A DNA stretch of 64,000 nucleotides from Pseudomonas sp. ML96 (GTDB lineage Bacteria; Pseudomonadota; Gammaproteobacteria; Pseudomonadales; Pseudomonadaceae), in the NCBI RefSeq assembly GCF_000761545.1, contig NZ_JPMY01000046.1, forward strand, positions 150,976 to 214,975, read 5' to 3'. Of the stretch, positions 55,176 to 64,000 are shown piece by piece. Position numbers and translations under genes: made by a program. The notes beneath the pieces were generated by a model. The model had not been told where the DNA came from. It saw nothing but the letters and a program-made list of their open reading frames with translations, and ran no database searches. The number at the start of each line of letters is the position of its first letter. Position 1 is the stretch's first letter.

Positions 55176-56797
55176 AGCAGGGTGGAGAACAACCAGTAGA
55201 GGCCACCGGACAGCAGGATCGCCGCCGGCAGGGTCAGCACCCAGGCCAGCAGCATGCTGCGGATGGTCTGCCACTGCAGGCCGCTGCCGCTGGCCAGCAT
55301 GGTGCCGGCCACACCCGAGGACAGCACCTGGGTGGTCGACACCGGCATGCCGTAGAGGTCCGCCGCGCCGATGGTGAGCATTGCCGTCAGTTGCGCCGAG
55401 GCGCCCTGGGCGTAGGTCATGCGCGTGGTGCCGATGCCCTCGCCGACGGTGGCGACGATGCGCCGCCAGCCGACCAGGGTGCCCAAACACAGGGCCAGCG
55501 CCACGGCGATCTTGACCCAGGGCGGGACGAAATGGATGGTCGCGTCGGCTTGGCTGCGCAGCGCCTGCAGCTCGCTCCAGGTCTCCAGCGGCAATACCGT
55601 GCCACTGCGATCGAGCAGGCGCACGGTCTCGGCGGCGAGGAACAGGTCGTCGCGCAGCGCCAGCGTCTGCTCGTCACTCATCTCGCCGAGCGCGCCATCG
55701 GCCGGCACTCGCGCGACCACATCACCGAGCACCGTGGCCAGCGCGTCAAGCGCCTGGGCCGGCTGCGCCTCGTTGCGCTGGAAGGCCAGCAGCACCTGCT
55801 GCGCATCGCCCTCCGCCACCGCACCGGCGCGCAGCAGGCCCTGGCGACCCTGCTCGGCATGCTGCACCAGCTGCGCTACTGCCGCGGGCGGGCTGGCGCG
55901 GTCGAGGGCGAAGGCCAGCGGCATGGCACCGACCAGGATCAGCATGATCAGGCCCATGCCCTTCTGCCCGTCGTTGGAGCCATGGGCGAAGGACACCCCC
56001 GAGCAGGTCAGGATCAGCAGGCCGCGAATCCACCAAGGCGGCGGCGTGCGCCCCTCGGGCGCCTGGAACAGTGCTGGGCGCCGACGCACCAGGGCCAGGC
56101 GTAGCAGCCACAACAGCAGCGCGGCGGCGCCGAGGCCGACCAGCGGCGACAACAGCAGCGCGTAGCCGACTTTTATCAGCATGTGCCAGTCGCCCTGCAG
56201 CACGGACGAGTGCTCGGCCATCAGGCCGTGGGCCAGGGCAACGCCGACGATGGAGCCGATCAGGGTGTGCGAGGACGACACCGGCAGGCCCAGCCACCAG
56301 GTGCCGAGGTTCCACAGGATGGCGGCGATCAGCAGAGCGAAGATCATCGCCATGCCGGCGCCGCTGCGCAGGTGCAGCATCAGCTCCGCTGGCAGCAGGG
56401 CAACGATGGCGAAGGCCACCGCGCCGCTGGAGAGCAGCACGCCGAGGCCGTTGCACAGCCCCGACCAGAGTACCGCGACGTTGGGCGGCAGGGCGTTGGT
56501 GTAGATCACAGTGGCCACCGCGTTGGCGGCGTCATGGAAGCCGTTGATGAACTCGAAGCCGAGGGCGATCAGCAGCGCCACCACCAGCACCGTCAGCGCC
56601 AGGCCGGCATGCAGCTCGCCGCTGGCCTGCAGGTCGCCGGCCAGGCTGAGGAAGGTGAAGGTTAGGGCGGCGGCCAGGGCCAGCAGAAACAGGGTGCGGC
56701 CACCCAGGCCGGCGCGCTTCTGCAGCACCGGGCTGAGCGGCGACTGCGGCAGGCGCGCGGCGCGTAGCTGGTCCAGCAGCTGATAGCGATCAAGCAT
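55172..56797 (-). CDS. PiT-family inorganic phosphate transporter
   Basis: 541 residues with about eleven transmembrane helices. Two PiT repeats carry the signatures EFINGFHDAANAVATVIYT and FAHGSNDGQKGMG, separated by a hydrophilic stretch of about 100 residues. It is a low-affinity phosphate:cation symporter. It is larger than E. coli PitA (499 residues) because of this loop and the N-terminal extension. It is convergent and overlapping with the AraC gene. No Pho box was seen upstream. Confidence 0.93.
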   Translation of the reverse strand: MLDRYQLLDQLRAARLPQSPLSPVLQKRAGLGGRTLFLLALAAALTFTFLSLAGDLQASGELHAGLALTVLVVALLIALGFEFINGFHDAANAVATVIYTNALPPNVAVLWSGLCNGLGVLLSSGAVAFAIVALLPAELMLHLRSGAGMAMIFALLIAAILWNLGTWWLGLPVSSSHTLIGSIVGVALAHGLMAEHSSVLQGDWHMLIKVGYALLLSPLVGLGAAALLLWLLRLALVRRRPALFQAPEGRTPPPWWIRGLLILTCSGVSFAHGSNDGQKGMGLIMLILVGAMPLAFALDRASPPAAVAQLVQHAEQGRQGLLRAGAVAEGDAQQVLLAFQRNEAQPAQALDALATVLGDVVARVPADGALGEMSDEQTLALRDDLFLAAETVRLLDRSGTVLPLETWSELQALRSQADATIHFVPPWVKIAVALALCLGTLVGWRRIVATVGEGIGTTRMTYAQGASAQLTAMLTIGAADLYGMPVSTTQVLSSGVAGTMLASGSGLQWQTIRSMLLAWVLTLPAAILLSGGLYWLFSTLL

Positions 56798-56933
56798 GAG
56801 GGCCCCGCGAACGGTACTGGCTGACGGGGTCCTTCAAGACGAACCTCCCAGGTGATGCCTAGAGCCTAGTCGACTCGGCGCCCACGTCACCTCATAACCG
56901 CTGCCACCTGCTCGGCCCGCGCGGGCCGCTATA

Positions 56934-57194
56934 TCAGTCTTTCTTCAGCTTGGGATTGGGGAAGAACTGCACCGTCTGGCCCTTGCTCGCCGCCGGCTTG
57001 GCGGCGGCCTGGTTGACCCGCGTGCCGAGTTCCTTGGGCACCGACTGGCCCTGGGCGTTGAGGGTGTCGGCGTAGCCGCAGCTCACGCACTCGCGGTGCG
57101 GCGTGCCGTCCTCGTCCCACATCTTGATGGTGTCCTGGGCGCTGCATGCCGGGCACACGGCGCCGGCGATGAAACGCTTCTTCGGCTCGCTCAT
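56934..57194 (-). CDS. YheV-type zinc-ribbon protein (DUF2387)
   Basis: 86 residues with two cysteine pairs (CPAC and CVSC) spaced as a zinc ribbon: AVCPACSAQDTIKMW...HRECVSCGYAD. The tail is basic and disordered (FFPNPKLKKD). Its start overlaps the prlC stop by one base (TGATG), so it is translated with prlC. The function of the family is unknown. A GC-rich palindrome (56911-56926) lies downstream without a T-run. Confidence 0.88.
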   Translation of the reverse strand: MSEPKKRFIAGAVCPACSAQDTIKMWDEDGTPHRECVSCGYADTLNAQGQSVPKELGTRVNQAAAKPAASKGQTVQFFPNPKLKKD

Positions 57195-59242
57195 CACGCC
57201 GCCTCCTGGCTCAGACCGAGGTGGCGCAACAGCGCGTCGATGCTCGGCTCGCGACCGCGGAAGTCGACGAACAGCACCATCGGCGCCTGCGAGCCGCCGC
57301 GGGCCAGGATCGCCTCGCGGAAGGCGCGGCCGGTGGCCGGGTTGAGCACACCTTCTTCCTCGAACTTGGAGAAGGCGTCGGCGGACAGCACTTCGGCCCA
57401 CTTGTAGCTGTAGTAACCGGCCGCGTAACCGCCGGCGAAGATATGCGCGAAGCTGTTGGCGAAGCGGTTGAAGGCCGGCGGACGGATCACCGCCACCTCG
57501 TCGCGGATGCCTTCGAGCACCTGCAGCACGCTACGGCCGTCGCCGTGGGTGGCGTGCAGCTCGAAGTCGAACAGCGAGAACTCCAGCTGGCGCACCATCA
57601 TCAGGCCGGACTGGAAGTTCTTCGCCGCCAGCATCTTGTCCAGCAGCGCCTGGGGCAGCGCCTCGCCGGATTCATAGTGGCCGGAGATCAGTGCCAGGCC
57701 CTCGGGCTCCCAGCACCAGTTCTCCATGAACTGGCTCGGCAGCTCCACCGCATCCCAGGCTACGCCGTTGATGCCGGAAGCGCCGGCATGCTCGACGCGG
57801 GTCAGCAAGTGGTGCAGGCCGTGGCCGAACTCGTGGAACAGGGTGGTGACTTCGTCGTGGGTCAGCAGCGCCGGCTTGCCGCCGACCGCCGGGGTGAAGT
57901 TGCAAACCAGGTTGGCCACCGGGCTGATCAGGCTGCCCGAAGCGGCGCGGCGCTTGTCACGAGCGCCATCCATCCAGGCGCCGCCGCGCTTGTTGGCGCG
58001 GGCATAGAGGTCAAAGAAGAAGCGGCCAACGTGCTGGCCGTTCTCGCGGATCTCGAACAGGCGCACGTCCGGGTGCCAGGTGTCGAAGTCCTTGAGCTCA
58101 TTGATCTCGATGCCATAGAGCTTCTGCACGATGGCGAACAGGCCGGACAGCACCTTGTCGATCGGGAACCAGGCGCGCACTTCTTCCTGGGAGATGCTGT
58201 AGCGCTGCTGGCGCAGCTTCTCGCTGAAGTAGCCGACGTCCCAGCTCTGCAGATCGCTGACGCCTTGCTCGGCGGCGAAGGCCTTGAGTTCTTCCAGGTC
58301 CTGGGCGGCGAAGGGTTTGCTGCGCACGGCAAGATCGCGGAGAAAATGCAGAACCTGGTCGGTATTTTCGGCCATCTTGCTGGCCAGGCTCAGTTCGCTG
58401 TAGTGCGCGAAGCCGAGCAGGCGGGCCAGCTCCTGGCGCAGGTCGAGCAGCTCGGCCATCACCGGGCCGTTGTCGTTCTGCCCGGCATTCGGGCCCTGGT
58501 CGGAGGCGCGGGTGCAGTAGGCGGTGTAGACCTCTTCGCGCAGGGCGCGGTCGTCGGCGTAGGTCATCACCGCGTAGTAGCTGGGGAATTCCAGGGTGAT
58601 CAGCCAGCCGTCCAGCTCTTTGGCCTGCGCGGCCTGGGCCATCTGCGCCTTGGCCGAGTCGGTGAGGCCGGCCAGGGCCGCCTCATCGGTAATGTGCTTG
58701 GTCCAGGCCTGGGTGGCGTCGAGTAGCTGGTTGGAGAAGCGACTGCCCAGCTCGGAGAGCTTCATCTGGATCTCGCCGTAACGCTTCTGCTGCTCGGCCG
58801 GCAGGTCGATACCGCTCAGGCGGAAGTCGCGCAGCGCGTGCTCGAGGATGGTCTTCTGCGCCACATCGAAGCCTTCTGCGGCCGGGCTCTTGGCCAGGGC
58901 GTCATAGGCCTCGAACAGCGGTTTGTTCTGGCCCATCTCGGTCCAGAACTCGGAGAGCTTGGGCAGGCAGGCCTCGTAGGCGCCGCGCAGCTCAGCGTTG
59001 TTGCACACCGCGTTGAGGTGGCTGACCGGGCTCCAGGCGCGGCCCAGGCGGGCGTTGAGTTCGTCCAGTGCCAGCACCAGACCGGCCCAGCTCGGATTGG
59101 CCTGCTGGGTCTTGAGCAGCTCGGCGATGGCCGCGCGGCTGTCGGCGAGGATCTGGTCCACGGCCGGCTCGACGTGCTCCGGCTTGATCAGGGAATAGGG
59201 CGGCAGGTCGAAGTCTTGCAGCAGGGGATTGGCAGCGGTCAC
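57194..59242 (-). CDS. prlC: Oligopeptidase A (M3 metallopeptidase)
   Basis: 682 residues. The zinc motif HEFGH is in TTLFHEFGHGLHHLLTR, with the third ligand Glu downstream in a VELPSQFMENW context. It degrades signal peptides and other short peptides in the cytoplasm. The start is taken as GTG 59242 (VTAANPLLQDFDLPPYS), which matches the family N-terminus with AAAGG upstream; the longer frame to 59344 has no similarity. It is coupled to the YheV gene and divergent from the gamma-carbonic anhydrase-like gene. Confidence 0.95.
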   Translation of the reverse strand: MTAANPLLQDFDLPPYSLIKPEHVEPAVDQILADSRAAIAELLKTQQANPSWAGLVLALDELNARLGRAWSPVSHLNAVCNNAELRGAYEACLPKLSEFWTEMGQNKPLFEAYDALAKSPAAEGFDVAQKTILEHALRDFRLSGIDLPAEQQKRYGEIQMKLSELGSRFSNQLLDATQAWTKHITDEAALAGLTDSAKAQMAQAAQAKELDGWLITLEFPSYYAVMTYADDRALREEVYTAYCTRASDQGPNAGQNDNGPVMAELLDLRQELARLLGFAHYSELSLASKMAENTDQVLHFLRDLAVRSKPFAAQDLEELKAFAAEQGVSDLQSWDVGYFSEKLRQQRYSISQEEVRAWFPIDKVLSGLFAIVQKLYGIEINELKDFDTWHPDVRLFEIRENGQHVGRFFFDLYARANKRGGAWMDGARDKRRAASGSLISPVANLVCNFTPAVGGKPALLTHDEVTTLFHEFGHGLHHLLTRVEHAGASGINGVAWDAVELPSQFMENWCWEPEGLALISGHYESGEALPQALLDKMLAAKNFQSGLMMVRQLEFSLFDFELHATHGDGRSVLQVLEGIRDEVAVIRPPAFNRFANSFAHIFAGGYAAGYYSYKWAEVLSADAFSKFEEEGVLNPATGRAFREAILARGGSQAPMVLFVDFRGREPSIDALLRHLGLSQEAA

Positions 59243-59366
59243 GGCGAGGCACCTTTGATTGTGCGAATGCAGATACAGGTTATGGGGTCGCGGGCGACCT
59301 TTAACAACCGGAATGCGCCGAATGTTAATTACAATCGGCGCCATCCGCAGCCTGAAGGAGACTATC

Positions 59367-59909
59367 GTGGCGATTCGAACTTACCAGGGCACCGCTCCGC
59401 AGCTGGGCCCACGTGCCTTCGTCGACGCCTGCGCCGTGGTCATCGGTGACGTGGAGCTGGGCGAGGACGCCTCGGTGTGGCCGATGGCCGTAGTGCGCGG
59501 CGACATGCACCGGATCAGGATTGGCAACCGCACCAGCGTGCAGGACGGCAGCGTGCTGCACATCACCCACGCCGGCCCGTTCAACCCGGACGGCTACCCG
59601 CTGCTGATCGGCGATGAAGTGACCATCGGCCACAACGTCACCCTGCACGGCTGCACCCTGGGCAACCGCATCCTGATCGGCATGGGCTCGATCGTCATGG
59701 ATGGCGCGGTGGTCGAGGACGAGGTGGTGATAGGTGCCGGCAGTCTGGTGCCGCCGGGTAAGGTGCTGCACAGCGGCTACCTCTACGTCGGCAGCCCGGT
59801 GAAACAGGCCCGCGCCCTGAGCGACAAGGAACGCGCCTTCTTCGCCTACAGCGCGGCCAATTACGTGAAGCTCAAGGACCTGCACCTGGCCGAGGGTTAC
59901 GACCAGTGA
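59367..59909 (+). CDS. Gamma-carbonic anhydrase-like hexapeptide-repeat protein
   Basis: 180 residues of left-handed beta-helix made of hexapeptide repeats. Zinc-site histidines occur in DGSVLHITHAG and VTIGHNVTLHGCTLGN, and RGDMHRIRIGNRTSVQDGS is the family signature. It may have carbonic anhydrase activity or act as a carnitine-operon CaiE-like protein; bacterial members are often inactive. The start is GTG 59367 with GAAGGAGA upstream. Its stop overlaps the next start (GTGA). Confidence 0.93.
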   Translation: MAIRTYQGTAPQLGPRAFVDACAVVIGDVELGEDASVWPMAVVRGDMHRIRIGNRTSVQDGSVLHITHAGPFNPDGYPLLIGDEVTIGHNVTLHGCTLGNRILIGMGSIVMDGAVVEDEVVIGAGSLVPPGKVLHSGYLYVGSPVKQARALSDKERAFFAYSAANYVKLKDLHLAEGYDQ

Positions 59910-60322
59910 GAGCGCTGGCCGCGATCCTGCTGCTGAGCCCCGCGCTGGTCCTGGCCGACGATGTGCGCTGCCTGCAGTCGAGTGGCAGCGGCAAGCCGAT
60001 CCAGCTGCAGCTGACTCTGTTCACCAGCGAGCAGGGCGGCTGGCGCGGCGCCGGGCAGGTACACTACCGCGGCCAGCCCGACAGCCTGCCGAGCGTGTTC
60101 AAGGACAGCGAAGAGGTGATGGCCGTCGAGGACCGCCCCTCGGAGTTCCGTAGCACCTGGCTGGAAGTACTGCCGGCCGAGGAGAAGCTCGGCGGCCGCT
60201 ACCAGTTCCATCACCAGGGCGCGGTGGTCTTCGCCTTCACCTACACCGCCGCCAGCGGCAAGGTGTTCACCTTCGAAGAAGCTCCGGCCGCCCTCGACGC
60301 CAGCAACAATTGCACTTGGTAA
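59906..60322 (+). CDS. Hypothetical secreted protein
   Basis: 138 residues with a signal peptide (about 1-17, cleavage after VLA). The mature part is beta-rich with two cysteines, C22 (DVRCLQSS) and one near the end (NNCTW), probably disulfide-linked. No family was recognised. Start GTG 59906 overlaps the end of the gamma-carbonic anhydrase gene (GTGA), so it is co-translated. The phosphatase gene follows after 20 bp. Confidence 0.75.
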   Translation: MRALAAILLLSPALVLADDVRCLQSSGSGKPIQLQLTLFTSEQGGWRGAGQVHYRGQPDSLPSVFKDSEEVMAVEDRPSEFRSTWLEVLPAEEKLGGRYQFHHQGAVVFAFTYTAASGKVFTFEEAPAALDASNNCTW

Positions 60323-60342
60323 ACCCGCAGTACGAGTCCCCC

Positions 60343-60993
60343 ATGCACGCACAGAACATCCTCTTCGACCTCGACGGCACCCTCACCGACCCGCGCGAGG
60401 GCATCACCCGCTCGGTGCAGTACGCGCTGGCCCAGCTGGATATCCATGAGCCCGACCTGGCGGCGCTGGAGCACTTCATCGGCCCGCCGCTGCTGCAGTG
60501 CTTCATGCACAGCTACCAGCTCAGCGAGGAACTCGGCTGGCAGGCGGTGAACCACTACCGTGAGCGCTTCAAGGTCACCGGCCTGTACGAGAACCGCGTG
60601 TTCGACGGCATCGACGCGCTGCTCGGGCAACTGGTCGAGCAGGGCCGCACCCTGTACATCGCCACCAGCAAGCCGACCGTGTTCGCCCGCGAGATCGCCC
60701 GCCACTTCGGCTTCGACCGCCACTTCAAGGTGATCTACGGCAGCGAGCTGGACGGCACGCGCACCGACAAGGTCGAGCTGATCCGTCACCTGCTCGCCGA
60801 GGAAGGCCTGGACCCGGCCGACTGCCTGATGATCGGCGACCGCAAGCACGACCTGATTGGCGCCCATCGCAACGGCCTGCAGGCCGTCGGCATCGGCTAC
60901 GGCTTCGGCAGCCACGCCGAGCTGATGGCCGAGTCGCCGGCCTGGTACTTCGCCTCGCTGGCCGAGCTGCAGCAGGCTTTCACTCGCCCCTAG
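60343..60993 (+). CDS. HAD-superfamily phosphatase (Gph-like)
   Basis: 216 residues of the HAD hydrolase fold with an alpha-helical cap. The motifs are DLDGTLTDP (nucleophile Asp), ATSKP (motif II) with a following Lys, and MIGDRKHDLIGA (motif IV). It is related to phosphoglycolate phosphatase and 5'-nucleotidase YrfG/PA0065-type proteins; the substrate is undefined. It is third in a rightward operon. Its 3' end overlaps the convergent efflux gene by 14 bp. Confidence 0.9.
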   Translation: MHAQNILFDLDGTLTDPREGITRSVQYALAQLDIHEPDLAALEHFIGPPLLQCFMHSYQLSEELGWQAVNHYRERFKVTGLYENRVFDGIDALLGQLVEQGRTLYIATSKPTVFAREIARHFGFDRHFKVIYGSELDGTRTDKVELIRHLLAEEGLDPADCLMIGDRKHDLIGAHRNGLQAVGIGYGFGSHAELMAESPAWYFASLAELQQAFTRP

Positions 60994-62347
60994 GTTGCCA
61001 GCCACCACCCAGGGCACGCGCCAAGGCCACGCTCGCCTGCAGGCGAGCCAGGCGCAGCTGCGCGCTCTGGTCCTCGGCGGCGTACAGGGTGCGCTGGGCG
61101 TCGAGCAGGTTGAGCAGGTCCTCGGCACCCGCCTGATAGCGCCGCTCGGCCAGCTGCAGGGCGCGCTCGGCCTGGGCCTGCACTTCCTGCTGGGCCTGCC
61201 ACTGGGCCTCGACGCCGGCGCCGGCGTTGAGCGCCACCTGCACATCGGCGAAGGCCGCGACGATGCTCTGCCGGTAGGCCGCGAGCAGCTCCTCGCGGCG
61301 CGCCGCCGTGCGGTCGCGCTCGGCGGCCAGGGCGCCGCCATCGAAGATCGGCGCGGTCAGCGCGGCAGCCAGCGAATAGATCGGATCGGCGAACACCCGG
61401 TTGAGGCTACCGTTGGAGCCGCTGGCAGCGGCCGACAGGTTCAGCCGTGGCAGCATGGCCGCCCGCGCCGCGCGCAGGTCGGCATCGGCGGCGCTCAGCT
61501 GCGCCTCGGCGCGGGCCAGGTCGGGGCGGCGCAGCAGCAACTCGCTGGGCAGGCCGGCATTCACCGAGGGCGCAACCAGTGCCGTCAGCGCAGCGCTCGA
61601 CGTCTCGGCCGGCACCGCCTGGCCGAGCAGCACGGCCAGGGCACTGCGCACATCGTCGGCCTGCTGGCGCAGCTCCTCGCGGGAACGCCGCTGCTCGGCG
61701 ACCAGGCCGCGCTGCTGGGCCAGTTCCAATTGCGTCGCCGAGCCCGCCGCCGCGCGTGCCTGCACGGTGGCCAGCACCCGCTCGGCGTTGGCCAGGTTGA
61801 GTTCGGCCAAGCGCAGGCGCTCGGCCAGGGCCACCTGGCGCAGCCAGGTCTCGCTGAGGCTGGCGCTGAGGGTCAGGCGTAGGGCGTCGCGGTCGAAGCG
61901 GCTGGCGGCCAGCTCGGCCTCGGCAGCCTCGCGGTCGGCGGACAGGCGGCCCCACAGGTCGACCTCGTAGCTGGCAGCCAAGCCGCCGCTGTACAGGTTG
62001 CCGGCGGTATCGGGGTCGCCGCCCAGGCGCCCCTCACGGCTGGCGCCGAGGTTGCCGTCCAGGCGCGGCAGCAGTGGCGCACCAGCGGCGCGGGAGCTGG
62101 CCTCGGCCTGGCGCAGACGCGCGGCGGCGGCGGCCAGATCGAAGTTGTCAGCCAGGCCACGCTCGACCAGGGCATTCAGCTCGGCGCTGGCGAAGGCACG
62201 CCACCACAGCGCATCGGGCGCCGCAGCGGCGGCAACGGCGTGGTTCCACTCGGCCGGCGCAGCGGGCAGCGCCGGTGGCGCCTCGGGAGCACTGGAGCAA
62301 CCGGCGAGGGTCAGCAGGGCGAGCAGGGTCAGCGGGTATCGGGACAT
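60980..62347 (-). CDS. Outer membrane efflux lipoprotein (NodT/OprM type)
   Basis: About 455 residues. A lipoprotein signal ends LTLAGC (C17) and is followed by two OEP repeats of long helices and strands (YEVDLWGRLS, LLLRRPDLARAEAQL, FDGGALAAERDR). It forms the trimeric outer-membrane tunnel of a tripartite export pump. The ATG at 62347 gives a normal lipoprotein signal; an ATG at 62362 overlapping the macB stop (ATGA) adds five residues and is possible. The pump partner is macB directly upstream; macA should lie beyond the right edge. Confidence 0.9.
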   Translation of the reverse strand: MSRYPLTLLALLTLAGCSSAPEAPPALPAAPAEWNHAVAAAAAPDALWWRAFASAELNALVERGLADNFDLAAAAARLRQAEASSRAAGAPLLPRLDGNLGASREGRLGGDPDTAGNLYSGGLAASYEVDLWGRLSADREAAEAELAASRFDRDALRLTLSASLSETWLRQVALAERLRLAELNLANAERVLATVQARAAAGSATQLELAQQRGLVAEQRRSREELRQQADDVRSALAVLLGQAVPAETSSAALTALVAPSVNAGLPSELLLRRPDLARAEAQLSAADADLRAARAAMLPRLNLSAAASGSNGSLNRVFADPIYSLAAALTAPIFDGGALAAERDRTAARREELLAAYRQSIVAAFADVQVALNAGAGVEAQWQAQQEVQAQAERALQLAERRYQAGAEDLLNLLDAQRTLYAAEDQSAQLRLARLQASVALARALGGGWQPRGE

Positions 62348-62358
62348 GGAGAACTCGC

Positions 62359-64000
62359 TCATTCGCTGGCCAGGGCGGCAACCGGGTCGAGGGCGGCAGC
62401 GGTCTTCGCCGGCAGGTAGCCGAACAGCAGGCCGGTGCCCACCGCGCAGGCGAAGGCCAGCAGCATCGCCGACAGGGAGAAGATCAGTGGCACGCCGGCC
62501 ACCAGCAGCGCGGCGCCGCCGATCAGGCCGACCAGCACACCGATGCTGCCGCCGACCAGGGTGACCAGCACCGCCTCGCCGAGGAACTGGCGGAGGATGT
62601 CGCGCTGGCGCGCGCCGGTGGCCATGCGCACGCCGATCTCGCGGGTGCGTTCGCGCACCGTCATCAGCATCACGTTCATCACCCCGATGCCGCCGACCAG
62701 CAGCGACACGGCGGCGATCAGGCCGAGCATGCGGGTCATGCTGTCCTGGGTCTCGGCCTCGGCCTGGACCTTGGCCGCAGCGTTGTCGACCTGGAAATCC
62801 TCGCGGCCGTGACGCGCCAGCAGCAGCTCGCGGGCGGCGGTCTCGGCAGCTTGCACCTGGTCGGTGGAGGCGGCGGTGAGCGCGGCGTACTCCGGCTCGG
62901 AAATGTCCTGGTAGACCCGCGCGCGCCCGGCGGCGTAGGGGATAAAGACCATCTCGTCGTAGTAGTCGGCGCCGGACTCGCGTCCCTTCTCGGCCATCAC
63001 GCCGATCACCTCGAACGGCGCCTCGCCGATCAGCAGCTGCTTGCCCAGCGGGTTGGGCTCGTCGCGGAAGAAGAACTTGCGCGCCTTGTGGCCGAGCACC
63101 ACCACCGGCGCCAGGTCCTGGTCCTCGGCGGCAGTGAAGAAGCGCCCCTCGGCCACCGGCCAGTGCTGGATCGCCGGCAGCTGCTCGTTGCTGGCGAACA
63201 CATAGATGTCGCGCGAGGCGTTGCCGTACTGGACCATGCGCGGGTTGCCGATCACCGGGGTGAACAGGTCGATCTCCGGCAGGCGGCCGAGGGCTTCCAG
63301 GTCGCCCTCGCTGAGCACGCCCCAGGGGCCGCCCTCCGGCGGCTGCGCGGCGTACAGGTAGAGCGTGGTGGCGCCCATCGAGGCCATCTGCGCCAGGACC
63401 TTCTGCTTGGTGCCCAGGCCGATGGCCAGCATGACGATCACCGAGGCCACGCCGATAACGATGCCGAGCAGGGTCAGCGCGGTGCGGAAGCGGTTCAGCA
63501 ACATCACCCGCCAGGCCGAGCGCAGCACCTCGCCGAGGGCGCTCCAACCGGCGCCGTGCACGCTCATGCCGTCGAAGCGTGGTGCCGGCAGGGCGGCCGG
63601 ATTGGGCTGCGCACCGCTGTCGCCAATGATCGCGCCATCGCGGATCTCGATGACCCGCTGCGCCTGCGCCGCCACCTCGCGATCATGGGTGATCAGGATC
63701 ACCGTGTGCCCGGCCGCCGCCAGCTCGCGCAGCAGCGTCATGACCTCGCGGCCGCTGTGCGAGTCGAGGGCGCCGGTGGGTTCGTCGGCAAGGATGATGC
63801 GCCCGCCGTTCATCAGCGCGCGGGCGATCGACACGCGCTGCTGCTGGCCGCCGGAGAGCTGGCCGGGGCGATAGTCCAGGCGCTCGCCCAGGCCCAGGCG
63901 GGTGAGCAGGGCGGCAGCGCGCTGGCGGCGCTCGTCGGCGGACATACCGGCGTACAGCGCCGGCACCTCGACGTTCTCGCAGGCCGACTCGGTGGCGATC
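62359..64000 (-). CDS. macB: MacB-type ABC transporter (5' part beyond window)
   Basis: The visible 547 residues run from part of the nucleotide-binding domain (signature LSGGQQQRVSIARAL, Walker B IILADEPTGALD, ITHD H-loop) to the MacB permease. A first TM (about residue 160 of the visible part) is followed by a large periplasmic domain, then three C-terminal helices with NVMLMTVRERTREIGVRMA. The Walker A loop lies off the edge. MacB drives ATP-dependent export of macrolides, siderophores or lipoproteins through MacA and an outer-membrane channel. Its stop overlaps an alternative start of the efflux lipoprotein gene. Confidence 0.93.
   Translation of the reverse strand, partial: IATESACENVEVPALYAGMSADERRQRAAALLTRLGLGERLDYRPGQLSGGQQQRVSIARALMNGGRIILADEPTGALDSHSGREVMTLLRELAAAGHTVILITHDREVAAQAQRVIEIRDGAIIGDSGAQPNPAALPAPRFDGMSVHGAGWSALGEVLRSAWRVMLLNRFRTALTLLGIVIGVASVIVMLAIGLGTKQKVLAQMASMGATTLYLYAAQPPEGGPWGVLSEGDLEALGRLPEIDLFTPVIGNPRMVQYGNASRDIYVFASNEQLPAIQHWPVAEGRFFTAAEDQDLAPVVVLGHKARKFFFRDEPNPLGKQLLIGEAPFEVIGVMAEKGRESGADYYDEMVFIPYAAGRARVYQDISEPEYAALTAASTDQVQAAETAARELLLARHGREDFQVDNAAAKVQAEAETQDSMTRMLGLIAAVSLLVGGIGVMNVMLMTVRERTREIGVRMATGARQRDILRQFLGEAVLVTLVGGSIGVLVGLIGGAALLVAGVPLIFSLSAMLLAFACAVGTGLLFGYLPAKTAAALDPVAALASE

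Noticed and set aside
62360..63547. An extension of the efflux lipoprotein frame through the macB gene
   Set aside because: That stretch is the macB gene in another frame. The lipoprotein signal at 62347 marks the true start.

Overview
The window is a dense, high-GC chromosomal segment from a Pseudomonas (Gammaproteobacteria). The evidence is the protein content (KinB/AlgB, the NorR-type regulator FhpR with its flavohemoglobin, AmpDh2, cytochrome c4/c5, Zur/ZnuABC, MetNIQ, the aa3 oxidase cluster with CtaA/CtaB/SURF1/SenC, PrlC) and gene order that largely follows P. aeruginosa PAO1 on both sides of its origin. I saw no tRNA, rRNA, CRISPR array, prophage or insertion sequence, and no broken genes. 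Two genes are cut by the window edges: a chemoreceptor at the left and macB at the right.

Layout. 1-5.4 kb: chemoreceptors and the NO-detoxification pair fhp/fhpR, plus a 143-bp element with terminal inverted repeats. 5.5-11.3 kb: a fused SpmA/SpmB-type membrane protein, then algB-kinB flanked on both sides by small-protein operons whose upstream regions look alike (sigma54-type -24/-12 box and a shared palindrome). 11.4-18.1 kb: a signalling island with a 1165-residue CHASE3/GAF hybrid kinase with three receivers, CheR, CheB and a second receiver-kinase, all translationally coupled, plus a divergent single-receiver protein. 18.1-25.9 kb: a lipoprotein, a DUF1330 protein, a CSS-EAL c-di-GMP phosphodiesterase, ampDh2, a MarC protein, a DASH-type cryptochrome/photolyase and diguanylate cyclase dgcH. 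25.9-32.5 kb: an endonuclease/exonuclease/phosphatase protein, dsbA, cytochromes c4 and c5, engB, an ErsA-like small RNA and polA. 32.5-40.5 kb: thrB, the zinc regulon (znuA, zur-znuC-znuB) and the methionine importer metN-metI-metQ. 40.5-51.5 kb: the aa3 cytochrome c oxidase locus read leftward with its heme A and copper assembly factors, then a beta-carbonic anhydrase. 51.6-64 kb: a radical SAM protein, a YfeH-type transporter, an AraC regulator, a PiT phosphate transporter, YheV-prlC, a gamma-carbonic anhydrase-like protein, a HAD phosphatase, and an outer-membrane efflux lipoprotein with macB.

Together these genes serve envelope and redox functions (disulfide formation, c-type cytochromes, terminal oxidase), metal and methionine uptake, and signalling (two c-di-GMP enzymes, KinB/AlgB, the hybrid-kinase island). 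The items most worth a second look are the twin promoter modules flanking algB-kinB, the CheR/CheB/hybrid-kinase island that has no CheA or chemoreceptor, the ErsA-like RNA with a sigma22-type promoter, and gene order that implies an inversion about the replication origin compared with PAO1.
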